In this document: positions 1 through 9,379 of the stretch, in pieces | How the letters are laid out: every line of letters starts with the position of its first letter | How positions within the stretch are numbered: position 1 is the first letter of the stretch | Assembly (NCBI GenBank): GCA_017881465.1 | Contig: JADGQV010000009.1 | Location: 1 to 38,211, forward strand | Origin: Gemmatimonadaceae bacterium | Lineage (GTDB): Bacteria; Gemmatimonadota; Gemmatimonadetes; Gemmatimonadales; Gemmatimonadaceae | Reading direction: 5' to 3' | DNA length: 38,211 nt | Position numbers and translations under genes: made by a program | The notes under the pieces: model-generated | What the model saw: the letters and a program-made list of their open reading frames with translations, nothing else | What the model was told of the DNA's origin: nothing | The model's database searches: none

Positions 1-27
1 GGGGTTAATACCGAGCTGTTACGGGTC

Positions 28-699
28 TCAAGGATAGAGAAAATCGAACCTCACACCCCGGTGGGCCCTACGCTTTTTCTTCGGTAAATACCGGAAAAGT
101 TGAGCCGGTCTACCCCGGCCTTCGCTGCGCCATTCGTCCATAGGTTCGACGAGCCAGGCAGCCTGGAGGGCACGCCGGAAGCTGGCTTTGTGCAGACGTT
201 TATCCAGCAGCAACTCATACATTTGTTGGAGCTCGCTGAGGGTAAACGTCGGGGGGAGAAGCCTGAAGGCGATAGGCGCCTGATCGAGGCTGCTCTGGAT
301 GGCCTTGGTGGCACCCTCTACCATGGCGCGTTGCCTGGGAGCCAGAGGCCGTAAGTCCGCAGCCTGGAACCAGGCGTAACCGGCGCGGGGTGCTGCGGTC
401 TCGTGGGGGACGAGCCCGAGATAAGCCACCGACACGTCAGTTTCGCTCGGGTGCCGCTTGCCATCACCAAACGCGCCAATCTGTTCCACCCAGGTTGGCA
501 ATTCGCCAAGCGCATCCTTCGCGACGGTGGTTGCGGCGGCCTCGAGCGTTTCGCCGGTTTGCGGGATTCGCCACGGCAGGGACCATCGCTCCCGCTCGCT
601 AGAGTTTCGCACCAGCAGGATCGCGAGTTCATTGCCCATTGCCGTCACCAGAACTGCATCGACGGTATAAGGGGCGGTCCTGAAAAGGCGTTCGCGCAT
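28..699 (-). CDS. nrtR: NrtR-type Nudix-domain transcriptional regulator
   Basis: A 223-residue protein with an N-terminal Nudix-fold domain (about residues 10-125) followed by a winged-helix domain (about 150-215), the architecture of NrtR regulators of NAD metabolism. The stretch WVEQIGAFGD followed by DVSVAYLGL matches the NrtR-type Nudix domain (EQLYTFGD...SVAYLAL). The Nudix catalytic box is degenerate: after GETLE the usual REXXEE signature reads AKDALGE, so hydrolysis is unlikely and the domain probably senses a ligand such as ADP-ribose (family knowledge). No NAD gene is visible in the window; target genes may lie beyond the left edge, 27 bp downstream of the stop. The ATG at 699 lies just below a promoter with an internal dyad, suggesting autoregulation. 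NrtR-like rather than an active Nudix hydrolase is fairly sure; the exact regulon is not. Confidence 0.85.
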   Translation of the reverse strand: MRERLFRTAPYTVDAVLVTAMGNELAILLVRNSSERERWSLPWRIPQTGETLEAAATTVAKDALGELPTWVEQIGAFGDGKRHPSETDVSVAYLGLVPHETAAPRAGYAWFQAADLRPLAPRQRAMVEGATKAIQSSLDQAPIAFRLLPPTFTLSELQQMYELLLDKRLHKASFRRALQAAWLVEPMDEWRSEGRGRPAQLFRYLPKKKRRAHRGVRFDFLYP

Positions 700-707
700 C
701 GTAGTCC

Positions 708-737
708 GAATTAGTCACTTTCTGCGACTAAAGTCAA
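708..737 (-). promoter_or_regulatory. nrtR promoter, probably leaderless
   Basis: On the minus strand a -35-like TTGACT (732-737) is separated by 18 bp from a -10-like TAATTC (708-713). Only 8 bases separate the -10 from the ATG (697-699), so the start of transcription would fall within about two bases of the start codon. No Shine-Dalgarno sequence fits in that space. The assignment is by eye against the sigma-70 consensus. Confidence 0.5.
711..731. promoter_or_regulatory. dyad operator candidate inside the nrtR promoter
   Basis: TTAGTC (711-716) and GACTAA (726-731) are perfect inverted 6-bp arms separated by 9 bp. The dyad fills the spacer between the candidate -35 and -10 of the regulator gene that follows. 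A regulator bound there would block its own promoter. That NrtR is the ligand is inferred from position only. Confidence 0.6.
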
Positions 738-866
738 GGTCGCATGAGCGTGAATTTTTGCGGAATGACGTCGGCGCTTAGCGGCGGGCGTCTAGAGGCG
801 GGCGACTAGTGATATAACAATGCAGCTACTGAATCGTTAACGATTGAGTCCTGAAAACTGATCGGC

Positions 867-2656
<1,790 letters not shown>

Positions 2657-2657
<1 letters not shown>

Positions 2658-2938
2658 CAGTGGCTTATCGTGCCTTTTTTGCTGGTATCGATGTCGGACG
2701 AGGAGCCGGTTTTGAAGAAGAACGCCGTCATGTTCTTGGTGAGGAAGGCCCGTGCCTGTGGGTCCATCACGTTGAGCCCGTAGTGATTGATCAGCATCGT
2801 CTGCTGCTTGGCCCAATCGGCCCAGCACTGCGTGCAGATTTCTTCGACGACACGGGCCCCGATGGGGCCGGGAAAGGGAGGCTTCACGAATCCTGCGCGC
2901 GTCTGTCCGCAACGCGCGCAGGTTACAGTCTCAGGCAC
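2657..2938 (-). CDS. YggX-type Fe(2+)-trafficking protein with zinc-ribbon-like cysteines
   Basis: A 93-residue protein. Residues about 28-75 closely match the YggX family (oxidative damage protection, Fe(II) trafficking): GARVVEEI, WADWAKQQTMLINHYGLN and MDPQARAFL correspond to the conserved core of Escherichia coli YggX. Unlike that protein it has two CxxC pairs, C7/C10 and C35/C38, spaced like a small zinc ribbon. The C-terminal 18 residues (from FKTGSSS) are polar and probably flexible. It sits between a di-iron desaturase gene (8 bp upstream) and a GH3 gene (1 bp overlap), all on one strand, so one transcript is likely. An iron-handling role beside a di-iron enzyme makes sense but is inferred. 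Family assignment is good; the function of the cysteines is unknown. Confidence 0.8.
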
Positions 2939-2946
2939 CTGCGGTC

Positions 2947-3696
2947 CTACCTGCGCGCGTACGAGATTTCAGCCAGACCGAAAATAGAGAGCAGCCGGAG
3001 ATAGACCCAGCCGATGTCTAGCTCATACCACTTTGCCTTGAACTTCGCGGAGTGCGGGTCGGCGTGGTGATTGTTGTGCAGCTCCTCGCCGCCGAGCCAG
3101 ATGGCGATGGGCAAGATGTTCCGGCTCTCGTCCTTCACGTTGAAGTTCCGATAACCAACCGCATGGCCGACACCGTTGATGATTCCAGCCGCCCAGAACG
3201 GGATCCAGATCATCTGCACGCCCCAGACGACCGCTCCGACGAAGAATCCAAACAGGTAAACGTCGACCGCAAGCATGACGAGGATGCCAACCCAGTTGAG
3301 CGGAGACAGCAGGTGTCTCTCCAGCCAGTCATTGGGAGTGCCCTTTCCATATTTATCGAGAACCCCAGGCTGGCGAACGGTCTTTCTATAGTAGAAGGCC
3401 CCTTTCAGAATGATGTTGCGGAGGCCTTCCATTAACGGGCTGTGTGGATCGCCCTCGCGGTCGGCAAACGCGTGGTGCTTGCGATGGCAAGCGACCCATT
3501 CCTTGGTCACAATGGCGGTCGAAAGCCACAGCCATAGCCGCATCGGAAGCTCGGCAAGGAAGTGCAGCTTGACGCTGCGGTGGGTCTGGGCACGGTGCAG
3601 AAACAGGGTGACGGACACATTGGTTAGATGTCCCGCTACAATCACGAACAGAATCGGCTTCCACCACGCCGTTGCCCAACTTCCAAAATCCGGCAT
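2947..3696 (-). CDS. Fatty acid desaturase (acyl-CoA delta-9 type)
   Basis: A 249-residue integral membrane desaturase, short for the family but with all three histidine clusters that hold the di-iron site: HRAQTH (about residue 34), HRKHH (about 71) and HNNHH (about 208). Hydrophobic segments near residues 12-32, 50-65 and 125-165 give the usual two membrane hairpins with the histidines on the cytoplasmic side. The family inserts a cis double bond into acyl chains using O2 and an electron donor, adjusting membrane fluidity. The ATG at 3696 follows a GGAG motif. It is the first gene of an operon with the YggX-like protein and the GH3 lipoprotein. Substrate form (acyl-CoA or lipid-linked) cannot be read from sequence. 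Confidence 0.9.
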   Translation of the reverse strand: MPDFGSWATAWWKPILFVIVAGHLTNVSVTLFLHRAQTHRSVKLHFLAELPMRLWLWLSTAIVTKEWVACHRKHHAFADREGDPHSPLMEGLRNIILKGAFYYRKTVRQPGVLDKYGKGTPNDWLERHLLSPLNWVGILVMLAVDVYLFGFFVGAVVWGVQMIWIPFWAAGIINGVGHAVGYRNFNVKDESRNILPIAIWLGGEELHNNHHADPHSAKFKAKWYELDIGWVYLRLLSIFGLAEISYARR

Positions 3697-3729
3697 TACT
3701 TACTCCGTTTATCTAAGGCTTACACCTGC

Positions 3730-3758
3730 AATCTACCCGGACAGCACGCACAATCCAA
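3730..3758 (-). promoter_or_regulatory. Candidate promoter of the desaturase operon
   Basis: On the minus strand TTGGAT (3753-3758) and TAGATT (3730-3735) are 17 bp apart. Transcription would start near 3723 and give a leader of about 27 nt carrying GGAG before the ATG at 3696. Weak consensus match; judged by eye. Confidence 0.35.
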
Positions 3759-3770
3759 ACGACCACAGCA

Positions 3771-5774
3771 CTATCTCGTAACGGGCCCGGGCGGGTTCGC
3801 GTTTGGGGGTCTGCCCCATGTATCGTTTAAGGGATTCCAGTCGGGAACCGACGGATCGGGCCAGAGTCGCACACCGATGACATTTCCACGAACGGGAATC
3901 ACCGCATCGAACCGATTGCCCCGCGCCCAGATATTCACTGGCAGCGAGAAGTCCTGAGTCGTCCCATCGGCGTAGGCAACCCGCAGGCGTACCGGAAATG
4001 GAACCGACGTGAACCGGTGAAGCGCTAGCGTTGCGAACGTCTGTCCCTCAGAAGTCCGCGTCGACACGCTGTCGATGCCGATGTCGAGGACATCCGTCGT
4101 GTAGAAGAAGCTGCGCCAGAACCAGGAGAGATCCTCTCCCGCCGAATTCTCGATACTGCGGAAGAAATCTCCAGGGGTGGGATGCTTGAACGCCCAGGTC
4201 CGGGTGTATTCCCGGAATGCCATATCGAACATTTCGGGGCCGATGACGTGATTGCGCAGGGTCAACATGACAACAGCCGGTTTGCGATATCCGATCGCTC
4301 CGAGTGCTGAAGGGTCGATGTTGTCTGGTGCAGTCATCAGTGGGGATTGAGTTCTCTGCGTTACGGCGTCGCCCCAGTTTCGCAGATAGCCGGGATACGC
4401 GCTCTGCCCTGGATAGCGTGCCTCAATGGCGAATGCGTTGAGATACGTGTTGAATCCTTCGTCCATCCAGGCGTAGCGGCGCTCGTTGGACCCGACAATC
4501 ATGGGAAACCATTCGTGCCCATGCTCGTGATTGATGGTCCCGAAGATCGACGCCGGATCATCGTTACCGTAGTGCACCATTACGAACATCGGGTATTCCA
4601 TTCCACCGACCGGTCCGGCGACGCTCGTCGCCTGTGGATAGGGGAACGGGAAAAAGAGCTGCGAGTACTGTCTGATCGTCCACTGCGTCTGCTCGGCGCC
4701 CTGCTCCCAGGCCTTTCCGGCTTTCGGGAATTCGTAGTAGGCCTGTGCCAGAATTCCGTTCCAGCTGGTTGCATCCCATCTAAAGTCCGGAGCGCCTGCC
4801 CATGCGACGTCGTGGACATTCCGTGCGCGGAACCGCCACGTCCTGGTGCCCGGTTTCGGCTGGGTCTTCGCGGCAGCTGCCTCCGCCTGCGTGATGATCT
4901 GAACTACGTCGCTGCTACGTGCTGCCGTCGACAGCCTGCGGCGCTGTTCGGAGGTTAGAACGTCTTCGGGATTCTGGAGCACGCCGCTGCCGGCGATCAC
5001 GTATCCGGCCGGCACTGTGACCGAGTAATCGAAATCGCCGTATTCGAGATAGAACTCCCCCTGCCCCAGATACGGATCTGTGTTCCAGCCGCGAACATCG
5101 TCATACACGGCCATCCGCGGATACCACTGTGCGATCTCGTACAGGGTGCTGTCCCGTCCCATCCGATCCGATCCGTGCTCCGGGATTCTGAACGAAAAGT
5201 GGATCGAGATCGTCGCCTTCCCCCCGCGCGGCACCAGCGGAGAGGCAAGATCGAGACGCATCATGGTATCGTTGATTCTGGGTCGCACGGATGCGCCGTT
5301 CACGCGCACGTCGCTCAAGTTGTATCCACCCTCGAACCCCCTCACCCCCCAACGCGAATCGGCGGGGAAAAGCGCCGAGCCTTTGCTGCCGGTGCGATAG
5401 AGATTCTGATCCACCTGGACCCAGACGTAGCGGAGCGTGTCGGGAGAGTTGTTTGTGTACCGGATCTCCACAGAGCCGGTGAGCCCGGTGGTCCCGGTGT
5501 CGAGAGTGGCAGCGATCGTATAGTCTGCGCGCTGCTGCCAGTAATCAGGGCCCGGAGCGCCGCTCGCCGAGCGGTATCGGTTCGGCCCGGGCCAGTCCAT
5601 GCGGTTTGTCGTCGCGAATGGATCGTCGCGCTGCGTGTCGAATATCGAGCGGGAGCGTCGTACCGCCCCTGATGTGCTGCCCGCCAGAGTATCCATCCGT
5701 AGCGGGGCGAGCACCACTGGACGCTGCTGCGCACATGCAGTCAGCGATATGAACAGGAAAGCGTATGATTTCAC
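3771..5774 (-). CDS. M1-family-like zinc metallopeptidase (lipoprotein)
   Basis: A 667-residue protein with the gluzincin active site: HEHGHEWFP (HExxH, about residue 413) and WMDEGFNTY carrying the third zinc ligand about 20 residues on. GGMEYPMFV (about 390) corresponds to the GAMEN substrate loop of M1 aminopeptidases. The N-terminal half is a beta-rich M1-type domain; the C-terminal part is also beta-rich. The GTG at 5774 gives a short lipoprotein-type signal ending LTAC. An ATG at 5852 would add 26 residues before the hydrophobic segment and has an AAGG motif, but lies upstream of a candidate promoter. The protein is probably exported and lipid-anchored, and trims peptides. The start is uncertain; the family is clear. 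Confidence 0.87.
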   Translation of the reverse strand: MKSYAFLFISLTACAQQRPVVLAPLRMDTLAGSTSGAVRRSRSIFDTQRDDPFATTNRMDWPGPNRYRSASGAPGPDYWQQRADYTIAATLDTGTTGLTGSVEIRYTNNSPDTLRYVWVQVDQNLYRTGSKGSALFPADSRWGVRGFEGGYNLSDVRVNGASVRPRINDTMMRLDLASPLVPRGGKATISIHFSFRIPEHGSDRMGRDSTLYEIAQWYPRMAVYDDVRGWNTDPYLGQGEFYLEYGDFDYSVTVPAGYVIAGSGVLQNPEDVLTSEQRRRLSTAARSSDVVQIITQAEAAAAKTQPKPGTRTWRFRARNVHDVAWAGAPDFRWDATSWNGILAQAYYEFPKAGKAWEQGAEQTQWTIRQYSQLFFPFPYPQATSVAGPVGGMEYPMFVMVHYGNDDPASIFGTINHEHGHEWFPMIVGSNERRYAWMDEGFNTYLNAFAIEARYPGQSAYPGYLRNWGDAVTQRTQSPLMTAPDNIDPSALGAIGYRKPAVVMLTLRNHVIGPEMFDMAFREYTRTWAFKHPTPGDFFRSIENSAGEDLSWFWRSFFYTTDVLDIGIDSVSTRTSEGQTFATLALHRFTSVPFPVRLRVAYADGTTQDFSLPVNIWARGNRFDAVIPVRGNVIGVRLWPDPSVPDWNPLNDTWGRPPNANPPGPVTR

Positions 5775-5800
5775 TTTCGAGCGCCATTGTTTGAGAAAGT

Positions 5801-5829
5801 TTCGTAAGCTGTACCCTCGTGTTAAGCAA
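5801..5829 (-). promoter_or_regulatory. Candidate promoter of the M1 peptidase gene
   Basis: On the minus strand TTGCTT (5824-5829) and TACGAA (5801-5806) lie 17 bp apart in the 119-bp space between the two divergent genes. If real, it favours the GTG start at 5774. Modest consensus match. Confidence 0.3.
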
Positions 5830-5893
5830 CGTAAGGGCCAATGCTCCTGCATGTACCTTGCGATACTCGGGTGCTGCCGATAGCCTCTCCGCA

Positions 5894-6997
5894 ATGGCTC
5901 GTCCGAAAGTCTTGGAATCCCTCGTGGAGGGGCACGCGACACCCGAAGGCACGCGGTGCTTTCAACAGCGATTCGCCAGGACTCAGCCGGATTATTTCTA
6001 TCGGCCCATCTCCGGAGGCACCCTCGTGTCGTCGCTCGGATTGGGTACCTATCTCGGCGATTGCGACGACTCCGAGGATGCACGGTACACGTCAACGACC
6101 AAGGCCGCGCTGGAGAGAGGCGTGAACCTGCTCGACACCGCGATCAACTACAGGTGTCAGCGCTCCGAGCGCGCGATTGGGCAAGCTGTCCGCACGAGTA
6201 TCGCGACCGGTGCCATCAAGCGGGAAGAAGTTGTCGTTTGCACCAAAGGCGGATACATCCCGCTCGACAGAACTCCGCCCGCCACTAAAGAGGGTTATCG
6301 GGGCTTTCTGGACAGCGAATACTACGGGCCCGGCGTGATGCGGCCCGCTGACGTCGTCTCCGGCGGCCACTGTCTCGCGCCAGGCTATCTGGACGATCAG
6401 GTCCAGCGTAGCAGAAAGAATCTCGGGCTCGCCGTCATTGACATCTACTATCTCCACAATCCCGAGCAGCAGCTGGATGTAGTGCCTCGTCCGAAGTTTC
6501 TGACCGTCATGAGGGATGCGTTTTCGACGCTGGAGAAACACGTCAGCCGAGGAGTGATTGGCAGCTACGGGTGCGCGACCTGGAATGGACTCAGAGTCCC
6601 GCCTGAATCGCGAAGCTATTTGAGTCTCGAAGAGTTGGTGGCGATTGCGCATGAGATCGCCGGTGAGGATCATCACTTCAGAGTCATCCAGCTTCCCATC
6701 AACTTGGCGATGACCGAAGCGGTACGGGTGCCCACTCAATACGTGGGAGACGATATGGTTCCTTTGCTCGAGGCCGCCAGCCGGCTCGGCATTTCGGTGG
6801 TAGGGAGCGCTACGTTGATGCAATCCCAGCTGGCACGAGCGCTCCCGGAACAGGTGCATTCCGCCTTCCCGGGATTCAGGACCGACGCCAGGCGCGCGAT
6901 AGCGTTTTCGCAGTCGCTTCCCGTCGCGGCCGCGTTGGTAGGAATGAAATCGCTCTCGCACCTCGAGGAAAACCTCGCACCGCCCAGTATCGGTTAG
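5894..6997 (+). CDS. Aldo/keto reductase
   Basis: A 367-residue TIM-barrel oxidoreductase of the aldo/keto reductase superfamily. The catalytic tetrad is visible in order: Asp and Tyr in LLDTAINY (about residues 79-86), Lys in CTKGGY (about 118) and His in YYLHNPEQQ (about 188). The N-terminal GLGTYLGD is the usual first-strand motif. These enzymes reduce carbonyls with NADPH; the substrate is not deducible. The ATG at 5894 starts MARPKVLESL; an in-frame upstream ATG at 5819 adds 25 residues without family similarity. The next gene starts 10 bp downstream on the same strand, so the two are probably co-transcribed. It is longer than typical AKRs (about 320), with an extra segment between the Lys and His positions. 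Confidence 0.85.
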   Translation: MARPKVLESLVEGHATPEGTRCFQQRFARTQPDYFYRPISGGTLVSSLGLGTYLGDCDDSEDARYTSTTKAALERGVNLLDTAINYRCQRSERAIGQAVRTSIATGAIKREEVVVCTKGGYIPLDRTPPATKEGYRGFLDSEYYGPGVMRPADVVSGGHCLAPGYLDDQVQRSRKNLGLAVIDIYYLHNPEQQLDVVPRPKFLTVMRDAFSTLEKHVSRGVIGSYGCATWNGLRVPPESRSYLSLEELVAIAHEIAGEDHHFRVIQLPINLAMTEAVRVPTQYVGDDMVPLLEAASRLGISVVGSATLMQSQLARALPEQVHSAFPGFRTDARRAIAFSQSLPVAAALVGMKSLSHLEENLAPPSIG

Positions 6998-7007
6998 CGA
7001 TTACGAC

Positions 7008-8027
7008 GTGATCGAAATGGCTCAACAGGAAATGAGAGTGCCCGTCCATCACCGGCCAGAAGGCGGGTTCAGGAATCCGTGGCCGTCTGCGCAAGTGCAC
7101 GGGTTCCTGGATTTCCTCAAGTGGTCGCTGATCGAGCGGCGGCGAAATCCACGTCGCCCTGATCCCGACCCCGGCACATTCGCGCGAGTCGCTCCACAGT
7201 TTGTGGTGCCACGCGCCGCGCCGGACCAACTGACGATCACGTGGGTCGGACACACGACCTTCCTGATCCAGATCGCGGGGCTCAACATCGTCATCGACCC
7301 CATCTGGAGCGAGCGTGCTTCGCCGATTCAGTTCCTCGGGCCTCGGCGCTGGGTCCCGGCGGCTGTGGAGTTTGACCGTTTGCCCCCGATCGACGCCGTA
7401 GTGCTCTCGCATGACCACTACGATCACCTCGATGCCGCGACCATCTCACGCATCGCCCGGCGTTATCCGGCGGCAGTATGGTACGCGCCGCTGGGGGTAG
7501 GCGAGTTTTTGCGGCAACGCGGAGCACGCGAGGTTACGGAACGAGACTGGTGGCAGGAGAGTGCGATCGGAACGCTACGCCTGACTTGCGTTCCAGCTCA
7601 GCATTTCTCCGGCAGAACTCTCGGCAAGCGCAACAATACTCTCTGGTGCGGGTGGACGTTCCGTTCCCCGCTTCAGGCGCTGCTTTTCGCTGGGGACACC
7701 GCCCTTCATCCCGAATTCGGAGCCATCGCCAACCGCTGTGGACCGTTCGATGTGGCGATCCTGCCGATCGGAGCCTACGAGCCTCGATGGTTCATGGGCT
7801 CGGTCCATATGAATCCTGAAGACTGCATGAAGGCGGTTGCCCAATTGTCGGCGGCACAGAGCGGCAGACGTATTGCAATGGCCGCCGCGCATTGGGGAAC
7901 GTTCAAGCTCACCGACGAGCCGATGGACGAGCCGCCGGCGAAGATGCGCGAGCAATGGCTGGCATCCGGTCTCGACACCAACGACCTCTGGATCATGCGA
8001 CATGGCGAGACGCGCACAATCCGATAA
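7008..8027 (+). CDS. Metallo-beta-lactamase-fold hydrolase, NAPE-PLD/UlaG-like
   Basis: A 339-residue metallo-beta-lactamase-fold protein. ITWVGHTTFLIQ and IDPIWSERASP are the strands typical of the N-acyl-phosphatidylethanolamine phospholipase D branch, and HDHYDHLD (residues 135-142) gives the HxHxDH metal motif. Further ligands are likely His in PAQHFSGR, Asp in FAGDTALHP and His in AAHWGTF. Relatives hydrolyse phosphodiester bonds in lipids or nucleotides; the substrate here is unknown. The start may be the GTG at 7008 or the ATG at 7017, with almost no effect on the protein. It follows the aldo/keto reductase by 10 bp. I see no signal peptide. Confidence 0.82.
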   Translation: MIEMAQQEMRVPVHHRPEGGFRNPWPSAQVHGFLDFLKWSLIERRRNPRRPDPDPGTFARVAPQFVVPRAAPDQLTITWVGHTTFLIQIAGLNIVIDPIWSERASPIQFLGPRRWVPAAVEFDRLPPIDAVVLSHDHYDHLDAATISRIARRYPAAVWYAPLGVGEFLRQRGAREVTERDWWQESAIGTLRLTCVPAQHFSGRTLGKRNNTLWCGWTFRSPLQALLFAGDTALHPEFGAIANRCGPFDVAILPIGAYEPRWFMGSVHMNPEDCMKAVAQLSAAQSGRRIAMAAAHWGTFKLTDEPMDEPPAKMREQWLASGLDTNDLWIMRHGETRTIR

Positions 8028-8137
8028 TCACTGCGCGCGGTCGAGATTCATGCTTGCACGTGATTGGGAATGTGGCAGCTTTGTTGTGCGCGAATCTTGC
8101 TATCCGTTCTACGAACCCTCCTACACGGAGCATTCCC

Positions 8138-8527
8138 ATGGCTGCAGCCAAGAAGTCCAGTCGTTCAAAGAGCGCCAGAAAGAGGTCGCGGTCCGGATCC
8201 TCCGGACGTAAGCGTGGAGGTGCAAAGAAGCGCGCCACCAAACGAAGCTCCGGAAGTGCGCGCAAGTCACCGCGCCGCGGTGGGCGGAAATCCTCGGCCA
8301 AGCGCAAAAGCAGCGGGCGTAAAGCCTCGAAGCGGAAGTCGAGCCGTCGCGTTTCCGGACGAAAGGGAGGAGCGCGCAAGAGCAGCGGCCGTAGCCGCTC
8401 TCGTCGTAGATCGCAGTCTCCCGCGGCTCGCGTGAAGCGCGTTGCCAGCGGGGTCGTTCACCAGGCTGCAGACTTGGGCGAGCGCGCCGTCGACACCGTT
8501 ACTGAGTTCGTCCAGGACCGCTTCTAG
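8138..8527 (+). CDS. Histone H1-like lysine/arginine/serine-rich basic protein
   Basis: A 129-residue protein of extreme composition: about residues 4-100 are almost entirely Lys, Arg, Ser, Gly and Ala, in short degenerate repeats such as SGRKASKRKSSRR. The C-terminal 30 residues differ (VKRVASGVVHQAADLGERAVDTVTEFVQDRF without the first residues) and form a likely amphipathic helix. The tail resembles eukaryotic histone H1 and bacterial Hc1/AlgP-type proteins that bind and compact nucleic acid. The ATG at 8138 has GGAG nine bases upstream. No sharp domain can be assigned to the basic part. DNA or RNA binding is inferred from charge, and the helical tail could serve for oligomerisation or anchoring. 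Confidence 0.75.
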   Translation: MAAAKKSSRSKSARKRSRSGSSGRKRGGAKKRATKRSSGSARKSPRRGGRKSSAKRKSSGRKASKRKSSRRVSGRKGGARKSSGRSRSRRRSQSPAARVKRVASGVVHQAADLGERAVDTVTEFVQDRF

Positions 8528-8540
8528 CTCCAGCGTTGTT

Positions 8541-8574
8541 CGACAGCCGCTCTGCTAACCGGCGGCGGCTGTCG
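8541..8574 (+). terminator. Candidate hairpin after the basic-protein gene
   Basis: CGACAGCCGC (8541-8550) and GCGGCTGTCG (8565-8574) are perfect 10-bp inverted arms with a 14-nt loop, beginning 13 bp after the histone-like gene's stop. It reaches into the end of the converging hydrolase gene. There is no T-run, so it may be an RNA-stabilising hairpin rather than an intrinsic terminator. Confidence 0.45.
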
Positions 8575-9370
8575 CGCCACGGCTGTCGTGTGCCCGCAGC
8601 CACTTCTCAACTTCGCTGAATACGCGCTCGCGGCCGTAGTCGACGGTGATGATGTGTCCCGCGCCTTCGGTCCAGACGAGTTTTTTTTCTTTCGCCCCGA
8701 GTTCCTCGAGGGCAAATGTCGCGACATCAGGGGAGACGCGCGGGTCTTCCCGCGACTGCACAATCAGAGTCGGAGCGGTCACTCCGGGAAGAGATTTCCT
8801 CGCGCGAGTCATCACCTTCGAGAGCTCGAAGAGAGCGCGCCCAGTTACGGCGCCGTAAGCAAGGTTTTTTTCGCGCTCGATTGGATCATGAATCGAGCGG
8901 GGATTCCTCCCGTCTAGTTCTCCAGCCAGTCCTCCCCAAAGCCAGTGCGTTGCCGCCGCGAGGCGGAGCAGCCGCGGCATGCCCAGATAAGGCGCGATCA
9001 GAATCAGAGCTGAAATATCCCCGACCTCCGCGGCGAGCAGAACAGCGAGCGCTCCGCCCATCGAGAGTCCGACGACGCTGACCGCATTGTTCCGGGCACG
9101 CATCTCGAGGAGGGAGCTTCTGGCCGCATCGATCCATTCGTCGGCACGGGATCGAGTGAAGGCGTCCATGGTGCGTCCGTGCCCGGGCAGAAGCGGGACG
9201 AGTACGCCGTACCCCGCCTTGTGTAACCTCCGGGCAAGCAGGGAGAGCGTCTGCGGAGTGTCTCCAAAACCATGCAGGAGGAGGACTCCGTGTGAGCCCT
9301 CCTCCTGCATGTCAATCATTTCAGCCCCTTTTCGTACAACGGCTGCGTCAGCGTCTCGCCGATCGACCAT
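8555..9370 (-). CDS. Alpha/beta hydrolase, carboxylesterase-like
   Basis: A 271-residue alpha/beta hydrolase. GVLLLHGFGDTP (about residues 28-39) is the oxyanion-hole loop, GLSMGG (about 98-103) the nucleophile elbow with Ser, SREDPRVSP (about 210) supplies the Asp and GAGHIITVD (about 239) the His. The short cap and the VPLLPGHG segment resemble Est30/EstA-type carboxylesterases and monoacylglycerol lipases. No signal peptide, so cytoplasmic. The ATG at 9370 is preceded by GAGG and lies 9 bp after the Crp-family gene's stop, so both are probably on one transcript. A second Met (MIDMQEEG) 17 residues in is an alternative start. Confidence 0.85.
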   Translation of the reverse strand: MVDRRDADAAVVRKGAEMIDMQEEGSHGVLLLHGFGDTPQTLSLLARRLHKAGYGVLVPLLPGHGRTMDAFTRSRADEWIDAARSSLLEMRARNNAVSVVGLSMGGALAVLLAAEVGDISALILIAPYLGMPRLLRLAAATHWLWGGLAGELDGRNPRSIHDPIEREKNLAYGAVTGRALFELSKVMTRARKSLPGVTAPTLIVQSREDPRVSPDVATFALEELGAKEKKLVWTEGAGHIITVDYGRERVFSEVEKWLRAHDSRGATAAAG

Positions 9371-9379
9371 TCATCCTCA

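Noticed and set aside
2658-2912. N-terminal extension of the GH3 gene through the YggX gene
   Set aside because: The extension is the out-of-frame reading of the iron-protein gene; the signal peptide at 2657 gives a natural start.
6092-6961. Long minus-strand open frame opposite the aldo/keto reductase
   Set aside because: Low-complexity, Arg-rich translation without motifs; the plus strand carries a full catalytic tetrad.
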